A DNA stretch of 64,000 bases from Flavobacterium sp. NKUCC04_CG (GCF_019345525.1 NZ_JAHKRA010000005.1:170975-234974); one strand, 5' to 3'; positions 8,606 to 17,337 are shown, counted from the first letter of the stretch. Notes: a model not told the origin generated them from the sequence alone. Numbers and translations: made by a program.

Positions 8606-8648
8606 AAAAAAAGGGCCCTTTTGAGTTAATTCACAAAGGGCCCTTTTA
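8606..8648. terminator. Double-palindrome hairpin between sucC and the DUF1456 gene
   Basis: The self-palindrome AAAGGGCCCTTTT occurs twice (8610-8622 and 8635-8647) with a 12-base spacer. The copies can pair with each other to make one long hairpin flanked by A and T runs on both strands. It probably terminates the minus-strand DUF1456 gene and backs up the sucC terminator. Confidence 0.7.
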
Positions 8649-8688
8649 TATTTTTTATTGAAACGAATCACAACATGTTTAAATTGAT

Positions 8689-9135
8689 TTATTCGTTGTC
8701 TTTCTTCTTCGGTTTTCCATTATTATATTTAATGTTTCCAAGTGGATTAAATTTTTTATTTTTTAAATCACCCTTTTTATCCTTTGATTTAGAAAAGGTT
8801 TTTGGTTTTGATGGAGGAGGAGTAGCTGTACTCGCTCTTCTATCTTTATTATCAAAATCTTTAGGAGGGGTTGCTTTATGAGTTTTTATTACATCAAGCG
8901 GAACTTTAGGTTCTTCTTTAGTGCCTCTCAAATGTATAACCAATGCATTTAAAAAATTGCGCAATACCTGATCACCACATTCCACATACTTTGGATGTTC
9001 TGGAGCTCTAAAAAAATTCCCGATTTCTCCTTTAGAGATTCTAAAATCTACCAATTCCAGAATTTCTATGATTTGATCATCGCGCAATTGTAAAGCAACA
9101 CGTAATTTTTTAAATATATCGTTATTTGTCATCAT
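8689..9135 (-). CDS. DUF1456 (YehS-like) protein with basic tail
   Basis: Residues 1 to about 75 match DUF1456: MTNNDIFKKLRVALQLRDDQ, then EILELVDFRISKGEIGNFFR and HPKYVECGDQVLRNFLNAL. The family often carries two copies of a small helical repeat, as seen here. The remaining 70 residues are low complexity and rich in Lys and Pro (STATPPPSKPKTFSKSKDKK), probably disordered and nucleic-acid binding. E. coli YehS is uncharacterised. Met1 (9135) and Met2 (9132) are both possible starts. A CAAAAGTA promoter element lies 16 bases upstream. Confidence 0.85.
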   Translation of the reverse strand: MMTNNDIFKKLRVALQLRDDQIIEILELVDFRISKGEIGNFFRAPEHPKYVECGDQVLRNFLNALVIHLRGTKEEPKVPLDVIKTHKATPPKDFDNKDRRASTATPPPSKPKTFSKSKDKKGDLKNKKFNPLGNIKYNNGKPKKKDNE

Positions 9136-9150
9136 CGAAATTAGTTTTTA

Positions 9151-9158
9151 CAAAAGTA
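9151..9158 (-). promoter_or_regulatory. -7 promoter element for the DUF1456 gene
   Basis: On the minus strand TACTTTTG matches TAnnTTTG, about 16 bases before the first ATG at 9135. Confidence 0.5.
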
Positions 9159-9213
9159 CGATTTTTATGTCTATTTTTCTATAAGTCTATACGCATAACT
9201 GCATCGACGCTCA

Positions 9214-11196
9214 TCACATTTTTTCCTTTAAAATTTTAATTTCATCTCGAAGTTTAGCGGCTTGCATAAAATCCAAATCCTTAGCAGCTACTTCCATGGC
9301 TTTGCGCTTTTCGCGAATTGCTTTTTCGATCTCTGTCTTAGACATGTATTTTAGACTATTTTCAGCAACCGCGGCAAAATGTGTCGTTGGATCGGAAAGT
9401 AAATCCTTAGTCAATTCTCCGGAAATTTTTTTATTTAGCGCTTTCGGTTCTAAACCGTGCTCGATATTATAGGTGTGTTGTTTTGTGCGTCTGTATTCCG
9501 TTTCATCTAAGGTTTTCTGCATACTATCTGTGATTTTATCAGCATACATAATCGCCCTACCGTTGATGTTTCGCGCTGCACGACCAACCGTTTGAGTCAA
9601 AGACCGATGGCTGCGCAAAAAGCCTTCTTTGTCGGCATCCAAAATGGCAACCAAAGACACTTCTGGTAAATCCAAACCTTCCCTTAATAAATTGACTCCT
9701 ATCAATACATCAAAAATGCCCTTTCTAAGATCTTGCATAATCTCGACACGCTCTAAGGTATCGATATCCGAATGTATATAACGACATCGAATAGACATAC
9801 GATCCAAGTATTTTGCCAATTCCTCCGCCATTCTCTTGGTTAAGGTGGTTACTAGAACCCGTTCGTCTGCTTCGACACGTTTTTGAATTTCTTCAATCAA
9901 ATCATCAATCTGGTTTAAACTAGGACGTACTTCAATAATCGGGTCTAACAATCCAGTGGGCCGAATTACTTGCTCCACAAATACACCTTCACATTTTTCC
10001 AATTCGTAATTAGCAGGAGTAGCCGAAACGTAAATCACTTGATTCTGCATGCTTTCAAACTCCTCAAATTTCAAGGGCCTGTTATCCATAGCCGCAGGTA
10101 GTCTAAAACCATATTCAACCAGGTTTTCTTTACGCGATCGATCACCTCCATACATCGCGTGAACTTGCGAAATAGTCACGTGACTTTCGTCAACAACCAT
10201 CAAATAATCACTGGGAAAATAATCCAACAAACAAAATGGTCTAGTTCCAGGCATACGCCCATCCAAATACCTAGAATAGTTTTCTATACCCGAACAGTAT
10301 CCCAGTTCCCGAATCATTTCTAAGTCAAAATTGGTACGCTCTTCCAATCTTTTGGCTTCCAAATGCTTTCCAATTTCCTTAAAATAATCTACTTGTTTAA
10401 CCAAATCCTGCTGAATTTCCCAAATGGCATTTTGTAATACATCAGGTGAAGTCACAAACATATTCGCAGGATAAATATTTAATTGCGTATATTTCTCAAT
10501 TACCTGAGAGTCTTTAGGGTTAAAAACTTCAATATCCTCAATTTCATCCCCAAAAAAGTGAATGCGAAAAGGGTTATCGGCATAGCTAGGAAAAACTTCT
10601 ACCGTATCTCCCTTTATTCGAAAGGTTCCCGGGGTAAAATCAGCTTCGGTTCGCGAATACAAACTCTGCACCAAACGATGTAAAAATTGGGTACGACTGA
10701 TTACTTGGTCCAACTCAATACTCACGACATTTTTCTGAAATTCAATCGGATTACCAATACCGTATAGACAGGAAACTGAAGCTACAACAATAATATCGCG
10801 TCTTCCAGACAAAAGCGATGAAGTAGTACTTAACCTCATTTTTTCCAACTCTTCATTAATCGAAAGGTCTTTTTCTATATAAGTTCCCGTTACCGGTATA
10901 AAAGCTTCCGGCTGATAGTAATCGTAATACGACACAAAATATTCTACCGCGTTATTGGGGAAAAATTGTTTAAACTCCGAATAGAGCTGGGCCGCTAAAG
11001 TTTTATTATGAGCTAAAACCAAAGTAGGTTTTTGTACTTCTTGAATAACATTGGCAATAGTAAATGTTTTCCCAGAGCCCGTAACACCGAGTAAAGTCTG
11101 GTATTTTTCTTGATCTAGTATGCCCTGTGTTAGTTTCTGTATGGCACTTGGCTGGTCACCAGTAGGTTGGTAATCCGATACTACTTTAAATTCCAT
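9214..11196 (-). CDS. uvrB: UvrABC excision nuclease subunit B
   Basis: From ATG 11196 this is 660 residues, the usual UvrB length. Walker A GVTGSGKT lies at about 37-44. The damage-probing beta-hairpin region (YYDYYQPEAFIPVTGTYIEK) follows at about 90-110, then the DESHVT and QTVGRAARN helicase motifs. A C-terminal UVR coiled coil (EKAIREKRKAMEVAAKDLDF) binds UvrC. UvrB verifies damage loaded by UvrA and recruits UvrC. The frame is open upstream to 11277, but that extension translates the terminator hairpin of the preceding gene, and a TAATTTTG element at 11211-11218 lies inside it. The family start MEFKVVSDYQPTGDQP also favours 11196. uvrA and uvrC are not in the window. Confidence 0.96.
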   Translation of the reverse strand: MEFKVVSDYQPTGDQPSAIQKLTQGILDQEKYQTLLGVTGSGKTFTIANVIQEVQKPTLVLAHNKTLAAQLYSEFKQFFPNNAVEYFVSYYDYYQPEAFIPVTGTYIEKDLSINEELEKMRLSTTSSLLSGRRDIIVVASVSCLYGIGNPIEFQKNVVSIELDQVISRTQFLHRLVQSLYSRTEADFTPGTFRIKGDTVEVFPSYADNPFRIHFFGDEIEDIEVFNPKDSQVIEKYTQLNIYPANMFVTSPDVLQNAIWEIQQDLVKQVDYFKEIGKHLEAKRLEERTNFDLEMIRELGYCSGIENYSRYLDGRMPGTRPFCLLDYFPSDYLMVVDESHVTISQVHAMYGGDRSRKENLVEYGFRLPAAMDNRPLKFEEFESMQNQVIYVSATPANYELEKCEGVFVEQVIRPTGLLDPIIEVRPSLNQIDDLIEEIQKRVEADERVLVTTLTKRMAEELAKYLDRMSIRCRYIHSDIDTLERVEIMQDLRKGIFDVLIGVNLLREGLDLPEVSLVAILDADKEGFLRSHRSLTQTVGRAARNINGRAIMYADKITDSMQKTLDETEYRRTKQHTYNIEHGLEPKALNKKISGELTKDLLSDPTTHFAAVAENSLKYMSKTEIEKAIREKRKAMEVAAKDLDFMQAAKLRDEIKILKEKM

Positions 11197-11210
11197 AGGG
11201 CTAATTTTTT

Positions 11211-11218
11211 CAAAATTA
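11211..11218 (-). promoter_or_regulatory. -7 promoter element for uvrB
   Basis: On the minus strand TAATTTTG matches TAnnTTTG, predicting a transcript start about 10 bases before ATG 11196. Confidence 0.45.
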
Positions 11219-11243
11219 AGTAATAATCCTAAAAGAAAGGTAT

Positions 11244-11275
11244 AAAAAAAGCGCAAGTCTAACTTGCGCTTTTTC
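11244..11275 (-). terminator. Terminator of the OmpA-family gene
   Basis: The minus strand reads AAAAAGCGCAAGT, a short loop, ACTTGCGC and a T run. It lies 27 bases after the OmpA-family stop and just before uvrB. Confidence 0.85.
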
Positions 11276-11301
11276 AAATAATATTATAAAATTCTAACGA
11301 A

Positions 11302-12552
11302 TTATTTTACTTTGAAAACTACTCTACGAGCAATTTCACGAGCTTTGTTAGAAGATTTTTCAACTGAATCATCGATTCCGTTACCTTTTACAGAAATTTT
11401 AGAAGCAGCAACACCTGATTTTTCTAAAATATTTTTCACTGCAGTAGCACGTTTTTCAGACAATTGTTTGTTGTAGTTAGAGTTTCCTCCTACAGCATCA
11501 GCATATCCAATTACTTCAACAGAAGAAGAAGGATTACTTCTCAAATAAGTCACGATAAAGTTCATACCTTCAGTAGAAGCTGCAGTAGGTTGAGATTTGT
11601 TAAAATCAAAGTATACAGCAACGTATCCTTTGTTTATCAATTCTTTTACTAACGCACTGTCTTCAACAGTCATAGTTTCAACTTTTTGTTTTCCGTATTT
11701 CTCCTCTAAATAAGATTCGAAACTGTCTGGAATACCGTTGTTATTTTTGTCAATTGATCTACCTTTAACATCAACCATAGCTCCAGCAGGAGTATTTGGT
11801 TCTTGATCTAAATAATCTGCAACACCATCGTTGTCAGAGTCCATCATTTTATTCTCAACATCAGTTAATCTGTTGTCTAGTTCAGCCAACTTGTTGGTAG
11901 AAGAATCTCCATAATACCAGTCAGCATGAGTTCCATGTGCACCTAAGTAGATAGAAAGACCTAAAGTCGCATTATAAAGATTTCCTTGTAAACCTCTAGC
12001 ACTTGATACATCTGTATAACCGTCATAACTATGGTTTTGTTGAGCATTTTTAATCATCGTAAAGTCTGCATTTAAAGCAACTCTTTCAGATAATTTCAAC
12101 TGCCCTGTAATACCTGCCATAACGTTAGCCATTTGGTCGGTTCCTTTAAAACCATCGCTAGTCATCCAAGAATAACCAGCACCAGCGTGAGCTTGTATGT
12201 TTAATACTTTAGTCCACTCTTCAAAATTAAAAACTCTACCTAAGTTAACTACCCCTTGTAAGCTAGTTCTATAGTATTGAGTTTCAAATTTTTTACTGTC
12301 ATCAGCATTTTCAATCTTGTCATACCCAAAATCAGCTTTAACACCGAATTTGTTGTTAAACATGTAACGAACTCCTCCATCAGCATGGATAAACCCAAAA
12401 GTATCTGCGAAATACCCTGAAGTGAAAGGTTCAGTAGGTTTTGTTAAACCTGCATTTAAGTCAACTGACCATTTGTTGTAAGGGCGCTCTTGTGCATTCA
12501 TTGATCCGAAGGCAAGAACTGTAGCTAATACTGGTAATGCAATTTTTTTCAT
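11302..12552 (-). CDS. OmpA-family outer-membrane protein
   Basis: This 416-residue protein starts with a signal peptide (MKKIALPVLATVLAFGSMNA, cleavage near 20). Residues about 22-205 form an 8-stranded-type beta-barrel domain with alternating aromatic strands. Next comes a short calcium-binding thrombospondin-3-like segment (DSDNDGVADYLDQEP and DKNNNGIPDSFE, about 238-280). The C-terminal OmpA domain (about 310-416: VYFDFNKSQP, VEVIGYADAVGG, LSEKRATAVKNIL) binds peptidoglycan. This is the common flavobacterial major OmpA layout, and it tethers the outer membrane to the wall. A CAAATATA element at 12618-12625 is a likely promoter and a strong terminator follows. No operon partner is evident. 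Confidence 0.92.
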   Translation of the reverse strand: MKKIALPVLATVLAFGSMNAQERPYNKWSVDLNAGLTKPTEPFTSGYFADTFGFIHADGGVRYMFNNKFGVKADFGYDKIENADDSKKFETQYYRTSLQGVVNLGRVFNFEEWTKVLNIQAHAGAGYSWMTSDGFKGTDQMANVMAGITGQLKLSERVALNADFTMIKNAQQNHSYDGYTDVSSARGLQGNLYNATLGLSIYLGAHGTHADWYYGDSSTNKLAELDNRLTDVENKMMDSDNDGVADYLDQEPNTPAGAMVDVKGRSIDKNNNGIPDSFESYLEEKYGKQKVETMTVEDSALVKELINKGYVAVYFDFNKSQPTAASTEGMNFIVTYLRSNPSSSVEVIGYADAVGGNSNYNKQLSEKRATAVKNILEKSGVAASKISVKGNGIDDSVEKSSNKAREIARRVVFKVK

Positions 12553-12617
12553 ATTTTCTTTTTTTTAATAATTACTCCTTAAAGTAAAATCATAACTTTA
12601 AGGTGTTGTTACTACTG

Positions 12618-12625
12618 CAAATATA
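12618..12625 (-). promoter_or_regulatory. -7 promoter element for the OmpA-family gene
   Basis: On the minus strand TATATTTG matches TAnnTTTG, about 65 bases upstream of the ATG, giving a leader of about 60 bases. Confidence 0.5.
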
Positions 12626-12758
12626 AAACAAAAAAATCTATTCATAAAAAAAAAACAGCTTATTTCAATTAAAAGTATAACTTTATTAAAATTAACACTA
12701 GTTTTAACATTTTATTTAATGATTATAAAGGTTTTTTATAGAAACTACCCCCAAGCCT

Positions 12759-13190
12759 ATGTACATTTCAAAAATTTTCGTCACTGTCGATTGTGTTGTA
12801 TTAACAAGTGAAGAATCTGGTTACCAGATATTATTAATAAAGCGAAAAAACGAGCCGTATAAAGATTCCTGGGCTTTACCCGGTGGATTTGTTGATGAAA
12901 ATGAAGCGCTAGAAGTTGCTGCTGCGCGCGAACTAGAGGAGGAGACAAGTATTAAAGCAACCGAACTCCTACAAATTGGCGCTTTTGGAAAACCATTTCG
13001 AGACCCGCGTTCACATATTGTTAGTATAGCTTATTTTACTTTACTAAAAGAGAAAGTTCCGGCCAAAGCCCAAGATGATGCTAAAGAAGTTGGTTGGTTT
13101 TCTATTAATAACTTACCTTTGCTGGCCTTTGATCATGCGGAAATTATTTCAACCGCTTTAAACAAATTTATAAATGACCAATATATATAG
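12759..13190 (+). CDS. Nudix hydrolase
   Basis: This 143-residue protein carries a Nudix box at about residues 42-65: PGGFVDENEALEVAAARELE followed by EETSI. It fits Gx5Ex7REUxEExGU except that the conserved Gly near the end is Ser. The catalytic Glu pair is intact. Flavobacterial Nudix proteins of this length usually act on ADP-ribose or modified nucleotides, but the substrate cannot be read from sequence. The last 17 bases overlap the start of the first thioesterase gene in another frame, so the genes are likely translated together. Confidence 0.88.
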   Translation: MYISKIFVTVDCVVLTSEESGYQILLIKRKNEPYKDSWALPGGFVDENEALEVAAARELEEETSIKATELLQIGAFGKPFRDPRSHIVSIAYFTLLKEKVPAKAQDDAKEVGWFSINNLPLLAFDHAEIISTALNKFINDQYI

Positions 13191-13554
13191 GAGTAGAAGG
13201 TGGGTAAAACCAGAAGACTTAAATGCCAACAGTACTTTGTTTGGTGGAACCTTATTAGCTTGGATCTCTGAAGAAGCGGCTTCTATGGCTATCATCGATT
13301 TAGAGAACAACAAAATTGTTTCCAAACACATGTCGGCTATTGATTTTCTGAGTACGGCCAAACAGTCTGATATCATCGAGATTCAACTGAAAGTAACGCG
13401 TTATGGAACCACATCCATTACCATGACCTGTCAAGTCTTTAACGCAATGACCAATGAATTGATCATTACGGTTGAATCCATTACCATGGTTAATTTGGGC
13501 GAAGACGGCAAACCCGCAGCGCACGGAGTAACTAAAACCAAATCTTTTTTATAA
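13174..13554 (+). CDS. Hotdog-fold acyl-CoA thioesterase, copy 1 (catalytic Asp replaced)
   Basis: This 126-residue YciA/BACH-type hotdog protein contains LNANSTLFGGTLLAWISEEA at about 16-35 and NLGEDGKPAAHGV near the end. In active members the position after LAWI is Asp; here it is Ser32, while the neighbouring downstream copy keeps Asp. Such thioesterases hydrolyse acyl-CoA and form trimers or hexamers. The start ATG lies within the Nudix gene (17-base overlap). Loss of the Asp could mean reduced activity or a structural role beside copy 2. The family is certain; activity is uncertain. Confidence 0.85.
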   Translation: MTNIYRSRRWVKPEDLNANSTLFGGTLLAWISEEAASMAIIDLENNKIVSKHMSAIDFLSTAKQSDIIEIQLKVTRYGTTSITMTCQVFNAMTNELIITVESITMVNLGEDGKPAAHGVTKTKSFL

Positions 13555-13572
13555 TTTTCAATACGCTTTAGC

Positions 13573-13956
13573 ATGACCAACAATAATATTTATAAGTCGC
13601 GAAAATGGGTTAAACCAGAGGATTTAAACGCAAACAGTACCTTATTTGGAGGGCGTTTGTTAGCCTGGATTGACGAAGAAGCCGCCTTATTTGCCGTTTT
13701 AATCTTGAAAAACAGAAGAGTGGTGACCAAATACATGACTGAAATTAATTTTATGAGTTCTGCTCGTCAGTCCGATATCATTGAAATTCAATTTGAAATC
13801 ACGAAATTCGGAAAAACATCCTTGCAAATTAAATGTTCAGTTTTTAACATTATGACTAAAGAAACCATCATTACTGTAGAAGCTATTACGATGGTACATT
13901 TAGGTGAAGATGGAAAACCTTCGCCTCATGGACTTACTGATCTGGGTTGGTTTTAG
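13573..13956 (+). CDS. Hotdog-fold acyl-CoA thioesterase, copy 2
   Basis: This 127-residue paralogue of the gene 18 bases upstream shares long stretches (WVKPEDLNANSTLFGG, SARQSDIIEIQ, VHLGEDGKPSPHGL). The expected catalytic Asp34 is present in LLAWIDEEAA. It should cleave acyl-CoA thioesters in the cytoplasm, with unknown chain preference. The pair clearly arose by tandem duplication. The 3' end overlaps the convergent MscS gene by 4 bases, so no terminator fits between them. Confidence 0.88.
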   Translation: MTNNNIYKSRKWVKPEDLNANSTLFGGRLLAWIDEEAALFAVLILKNRRVVTKYMTEINFMSSARQSDIIEIQFEITKFGKTSLQIKCSVFNIMTKETIITVEAITMVHLGEDGKPSPHGLTDLGWF

Positions 13957-15203
13957 TTTGCAAATTTGTCCAAATCTACAGCAGAGGGTAATTCGTAAAT
14001 TTCCAAATCAAAATAGGGGACAGCTGCTATAAAATGATCGAATATGTCGGCCATTATAGCCTCGTGATTCACCCAGGTTTTATCTAGCGTAAAAGCATAT
14101 ATCTCCAATGGAATTCCCTTTTCTGTAGGTTGTAAATGGCGAACTAAAGTGGTCAATTCCTTATTTAAACCGGTATGATTGGCTAAATATTGGTTCATAT
14201 ACTTTCTCAATAATCCCAAATTGGTCATGTTTCGACCGTTGATATGGAGTTTTTTATTGATTTTGTGTTTGGTATTGTAGTTATGGATATCAGCTTGACG
14301 GTGTTCTATAAAAGCCGCTACCAACTCAATTTCTTTATAGCGTTCTAAGTCGGCGTCGGTTAAAAATTTAACGCTGTTTTCTTTGATGTATAAAGCGCGC
14401 TTAATACGCCTACCTCCAGAATTAAACATTCCTCTCCAGTTTTTAAAAGAATCTGAAATTAAACTGTAAGTCGGTATGGTAGTAGTAGTGTTATCAAAAT
14501 TACGAACCAAAACAGTAACTAGATTGATTTCCATAACATAACCGTCTGCTCCAAATTTTTCACTGGTAATCCAATCGCCAATTCGCACCGTGTCGTTTAA
14601 GGTTACTTGAATGCTCGCAATAAAGCCCAATATACTGTCTCTAAAAACCAATATAGTTATAGCCGACAGTGCTCCAAAAGCCGTTAATAAATCCCTGAAA
14701 TTGGTACTAAACGTATTTAATAGAATGGAAATAACTGTAAAAATCCACAAAAAAGTTATAAAAACTTGTGCTTGATTATCTATGGGTTTATCGAGAAATC
14801 TCGGTTTGGTTTTTAGGTAATCTCGTATGGAAAATACGATGCTTTTTAAAATGTATAAGGTTAATATGGAGACAATTACAAAATACAATTTATTCCAAAG
14901 CATTAACTCTTCGAATTCTTTTAAATAAATGTATTTTAAGGAATTATTTACTAAACTTAATGGAATAAGATGTGCCAAATAGGCATAAGCCTTATTCTGT
15001 ACTAAATAAACATGGAAACGAAAACGAGAGCGGCTTGAAATAAACTTGGAAAAAGTATAAATAACTTTTTTTAAAATATAATCGAGTAAAAAACCTATGG
15101 CAAGTGCTAAAACCGTATTGATTACTAGAATTATAGAATCCACAACATCAGGCTGTAAATTCAATTCACTTAATACGTTTTTTACCCAACTATATGGAAT
15201 CAT
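13953..15203 (-). CDS. MscS-family mechanosensitive ion channel (YbdG-like)
   Basis: This 416-residue protein has several N-terminal membrane segments: about 22-48, about 70-90, 85-110 (LYFVIVSILTLYILKSIVF) and 140-165. The MscS pore helix and beta domain follow at about 175-290 (LLTAFGALSAITILVFRDSI, then VRIGDWITSEKFGADGYVME). A soluble C-terminal domain completes it. The IGDWI and GxVxEI-type motif is diagnostic of the MscS upper beta domain. Length matches YbdG/YnaI-class channels, which open under hypo-osmotic membrane tension. The DUF3817 gene lies 13 bases upstream and is probably co-transcribed. Confidence 0.9.
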   Translation of the reverse strand: MIPYSWVKNVLSELNLQPDVVDSIILVINTVLALAIGFLLDYILKKVIYTFSKFISSRSRFRFHVYLVQNKAYAYLAHLIPLSLVNNSLKYIYLKEFEELMLWNKLYFVIVSILTLYILKSIVFSIRDYLKTKPRFLDKPIDNQAQVFITFLWIFTVISILLNTFSTNFRDLLTAFGALSAITILVFRDSILGFIASIQVTLNDTVRIGDWITSEKFGADGYVMEINLVTVLVRNFDNTTTTIPTYSLISDSFKNWRGMFNSGGRRIKRALYIKENSVKFLTDADLERYKEIELVAAFIEHRQADIHNYNTKHKINKKLHINGRNMTNLGLLRKYMNQYLANHTGLNKELTTLVRHLQPTEKGIPLEIYAFTLDKTWVNHEAIMADIFDHFIAAVPYFDLEIYELPSAVDLDKFAN

Positions 15204-15216
15204 ATTCTAATTTAAA

Positions 15217-15504
15217 TTAAGACGGCGATTCCGTTTTTAACATTTTGAACTCCACATAAAAAGTCCCAAAAGGTATGATAGAAGCAATGCAAATTAAGAA
15301 ATATTTGGACCAGCTCCATTTTTCATCAAACTTAAGTACCGTAGCCATTACAATATAAGCAATAAATAGAAGTCCATGAGCCATTCCAACAGGACCAACC
15401 AATTCTGGTTTATCCATAAAATACTTCATAGGCATAGCTATAAAAAATAAAGCCAACAGGGAAATCCCTTCCAAAAAAGCGATAATTTTAAAAATTTTCA
15501 ACAT
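15217..15504 (-). CDS. DUF3817 membrane protein
   Basis: This 95-residue protein has three predicted membrane helices at about 5-24, 38-58 and 68-90. It contains EGISLLALFFIAMPMKY and GPVGMAHGLLFIAY, both typical of DUF3817 (YdzA-like) proteins. The role is unknown. It ends 13 bases before the MscS gene, suggesting a two-gene unit in the cell envelope. Confidence 0.85.
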   Translation of the reverse strand: MLKIFKIIAFLEGISLLALFFIAMPMKYFMDKPELVGPVGMAHGLLFIAYIVMATVLKFDEKWSWSKYFLICIASIIPFGTFYVEFKMLKTESPS

Positions 15505-15587
15505 GAAAAAAATGATTTTATAAGGTTATGAGTTTAGTGTACTAAAATACATTTAAAAAAAAGAAAACAAATGATTTTTACAAAAAA

Positions 15588-15612
15588 AGGCTCGGGAATT
15601 ATCCTGAGCCTC
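15588..15612 (-). terminator. Terminator of the acidic hypothetical gene
   Basis: The minus strand reads AGGCTCAGGA, a short loop, TCCCGAGCCT and seven T. It lies 27 bases after the stop at 15639. Confidence 0.85.
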
Positions 15613-15638
15613 TATAATTTATGATCGCTTTAAGAAAT

Positions 15639-16010
15639 TTATGCTTCTTGAAGTTTTGAGTTGTATTCTTTTAAATCAGCCACGTTATGTTTGTTACTTA
15701 AGTCAGTAAACAAAGAAAGGATATACTGTAAGCTTTCCATATTGTTTTCCGTTACAGTTACTTTTTCCGTTTCGATTGGATTTTCTTCGTCTATAGGTTC
15801 ATCTGAAGGAATATCAATCAAGAATGCACCATTTGCCAAGACGTGTTCATATGTCAAACGAATTGCTTTTACCAATATAGGATTTTCTTCTAAGAGTGCA
15901 AATTCTCTTAATTTTTTTAAGTCGGTAACAAAATCTTCTACAACAAGTCCGTTAGCAATTAAATCTGACTGAACTTTCTTGATTAATTTTTGTGCATGAG
16001 AGTTTTCCAC
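15639..16010 (-). CDS. Acidic hypothetical protein
   Basis: This 123-residue soluble protein has no signal peptide or membrane segment. Residues 1-65 look helical (KLIKKVQSDLIANGLVVEDF). An acidic linker follows (IPSDEPIDEENPIETEKVTV, about 66-86) and then a C-terminal helix pair (ESLQYILSLFTDLSNKHNVA). It is recognisable as a conserved flavobacterial orphan but no function is known to me. It forms its own unit with a promoter element at 16047-16054 and a strong terminator. Confidence 0.7.
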   Translation of the reverse strand: MENSHAQKLIKKVQSDLIANGLVVEDFVTDLKKLREFALLEENPILVKAIRLTYEHVLANGAFLIDIPSDEPIDEENPIETEKVTVTENNMESLQYILSLFTDLSNKHNVADLKEYNSKLQEA

Positions 16011-16046
16011 TGTAATATCTTTAAATTAAAAAATCATTTTGGTTTG

Positions 16047-16054
16047 CAAAAATA
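16047..16054 (-). promoter_or_regulatory. -7 promoter element for the acidic hypothetical gene
   Basis: On the minus strand TATTTTTG matches TAnnTTTG, 37 bases before the ATG at 16010. Confidence 0.5.
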
Positions 16055-16079
16055 ATCTTTTCTAATTTGATTACTATTA

Positions 16080-16415
16080 AATTAGAATATTTTTATTGAC
16101 AATAACTGTTTTTTTTAATGCACAAGATTTATTTAAATAAAAATCAGTACAGTTTTTATAGAAACCATATTTTAGACAGACAATATGCGCATAAAGTACT
16201 ATCTGAGATTTTTATTTGTTTATATAGATCACCAATTGATTAAAGGAGGTTTTTACCTTCTCTAATTGCAGATATGAATATGAACTATAATATATATTAT
16301 GTAAAATAGAAAAAGAAATCCCCTGCATCGTTTACAATAACCACTAGACTTTCTAAACTACCGGTTTTTTGTAAGTCCAATTTCTTTACATTTACGATCT
16401 TAAATATAGTTGTAC
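16080..16415. other. Intergenic region before the EamA transporter
   Basis: About 335 AT-rich bases between divergent genes. An AAGGAGG sequence at 16243-16249 is not followed by a usable start. A small AAGGAGG/CCTTCT hairpin is possible near 16243-16262. I see no gene or known RNA. Confidence 0.4.
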
Positions 16416-17282
16416 ATGATCTATCTAATTTTAAGCATATTGTGTAGCGTTTCCGTTGGTGTGCTTTTAAAAATATCTAAAAACAAAGGAACCAATATTT
16501 TCCAAATGGTTAGCGTCAATTATTTAGTTGCGTTGATTTTGTGTTATAATTTATTTCCCATAGATCTTTCCAATATTCCAACAGATTTACCTTGGCACAT
16601 ATTAATTCCACTGAGTTTATTATTACCGACTATATTTGTAATTTTATTTCATTCCGTTAATCAAGTTGGCATTATAAAAACGGATATCGCACAACGATTA
16701 TCATTAGTTATTCCGATTCTAGCGGCCATACTAATTTTTCAAGAACAAATTACGCTCTTAAAATACCTCGGACTGGCTTTCGGATTGACAGCGATATATT
16801 TTACGTTAAATAAAAAAGATTTAAGCGCTAAAGCGGACAAAAATTCAGCTTTGTTTCCTTTATTTGTTTTTATTGGGTTTGGAGTAATTGATGTGTTTTT
16901 TAAGCAGATAGCACTATATACAACGCTTCCATATACCACCTCGCTTTTTTATGTTTTTGCTTTTTCACTATTGGTATCGCTGTTAATCAACGTTTACAAA
17001 ATCTTTGTAAAAGGAGCTGTATTGAGTTTAAAGAATTTGTATTTCGGCCTTCCTTTAGGAATACTAAATTTTTTAAATATTTACTTTTACTTAAAAGCCC
17101 ATACTTTGTTTTCAGACAATCCAACAACGGTATTTGCCATGATGAATTTTGGAGTGATACTTTTGGGAACGCTGATTGGTGTAGTCGTATTTAAAGAAAG
17201 TTTATCCAAAAAAAACATGTTTGGTTTGCTTTTAGCCATAATAGCCATAAGCCTCATTGCTAGCGCACAGTATTTAACCTAA
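16416..17282 (+). CDS. EamA/DMT-family transporter
   Basis: From ATG 16416 the product is 288 residues (the frame opens with TTG at 16410). About ten hydrophobic helices run the full length, in two five-helix repeats, with the EamA pattern VIPILAAILIFQEQITLLKY in the first half and GTLIGVVVFKESLSKKN in the second. The family exports or imports small metabolites such as amino acids or nucleotide sugars. The substrate is unknown. It is monocistronic with a bidirectional terminator shared with acs. Confidence 0.87.
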   Translation: MIYLILSILCSVSVGVLLKISKNKGTNIFQMVSVNYLVALILCYNLFPIDLSNIPTDLPWHILIPLSLLLPTIFVILFHSVNQVGIIKTDIAQRLSLVIPILAAILIFQEQITLLKYLGLAFGLTAIYFTLNKKDLSAKADKNSALFPLFVFIGFGVIDVFFKQIALYTTLPYTTSLFYVFAFSLLVSLLINVYKIFVKGAVLSLKNLYFGLPLGILNFLNIYFYLKAHTLFSDNPTTVFAMMNFGVILLGTLIGVVVFKESLSKKNMFGLLLAIIAISLIASAQYLT

Positions 17283-17320
17283 AAAGGGTAGGAAAACCAC
17301 TGTCTCCCTACCCTTTTATA
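17281..17320. terminator. Bidirectional terminator between the EamA gene and acs
   Basis: AAAAAGGGTAGG pairs with CCTACCCTTTT around a 14-base loop, with A and T runs on both sides, between convergent genes. Confidence 0.85.
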
Positions 17321-17337
17321 TTTAAGAATGATTATAA

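Noticed and set aside
11197..11277. Longer uvrB start at 11277
   Set aside because: The extension translates the OmpA gene's terminator hairpin and contains a promoter element; homologues start at MEFKVVSDYQ.
16243..16262. Strong AAGGAGG ribosome-binding site in the 16.2 kb gap
   Set aside because: No start codon with a sensible frame follows, and this phylum rarely relies on such sites.
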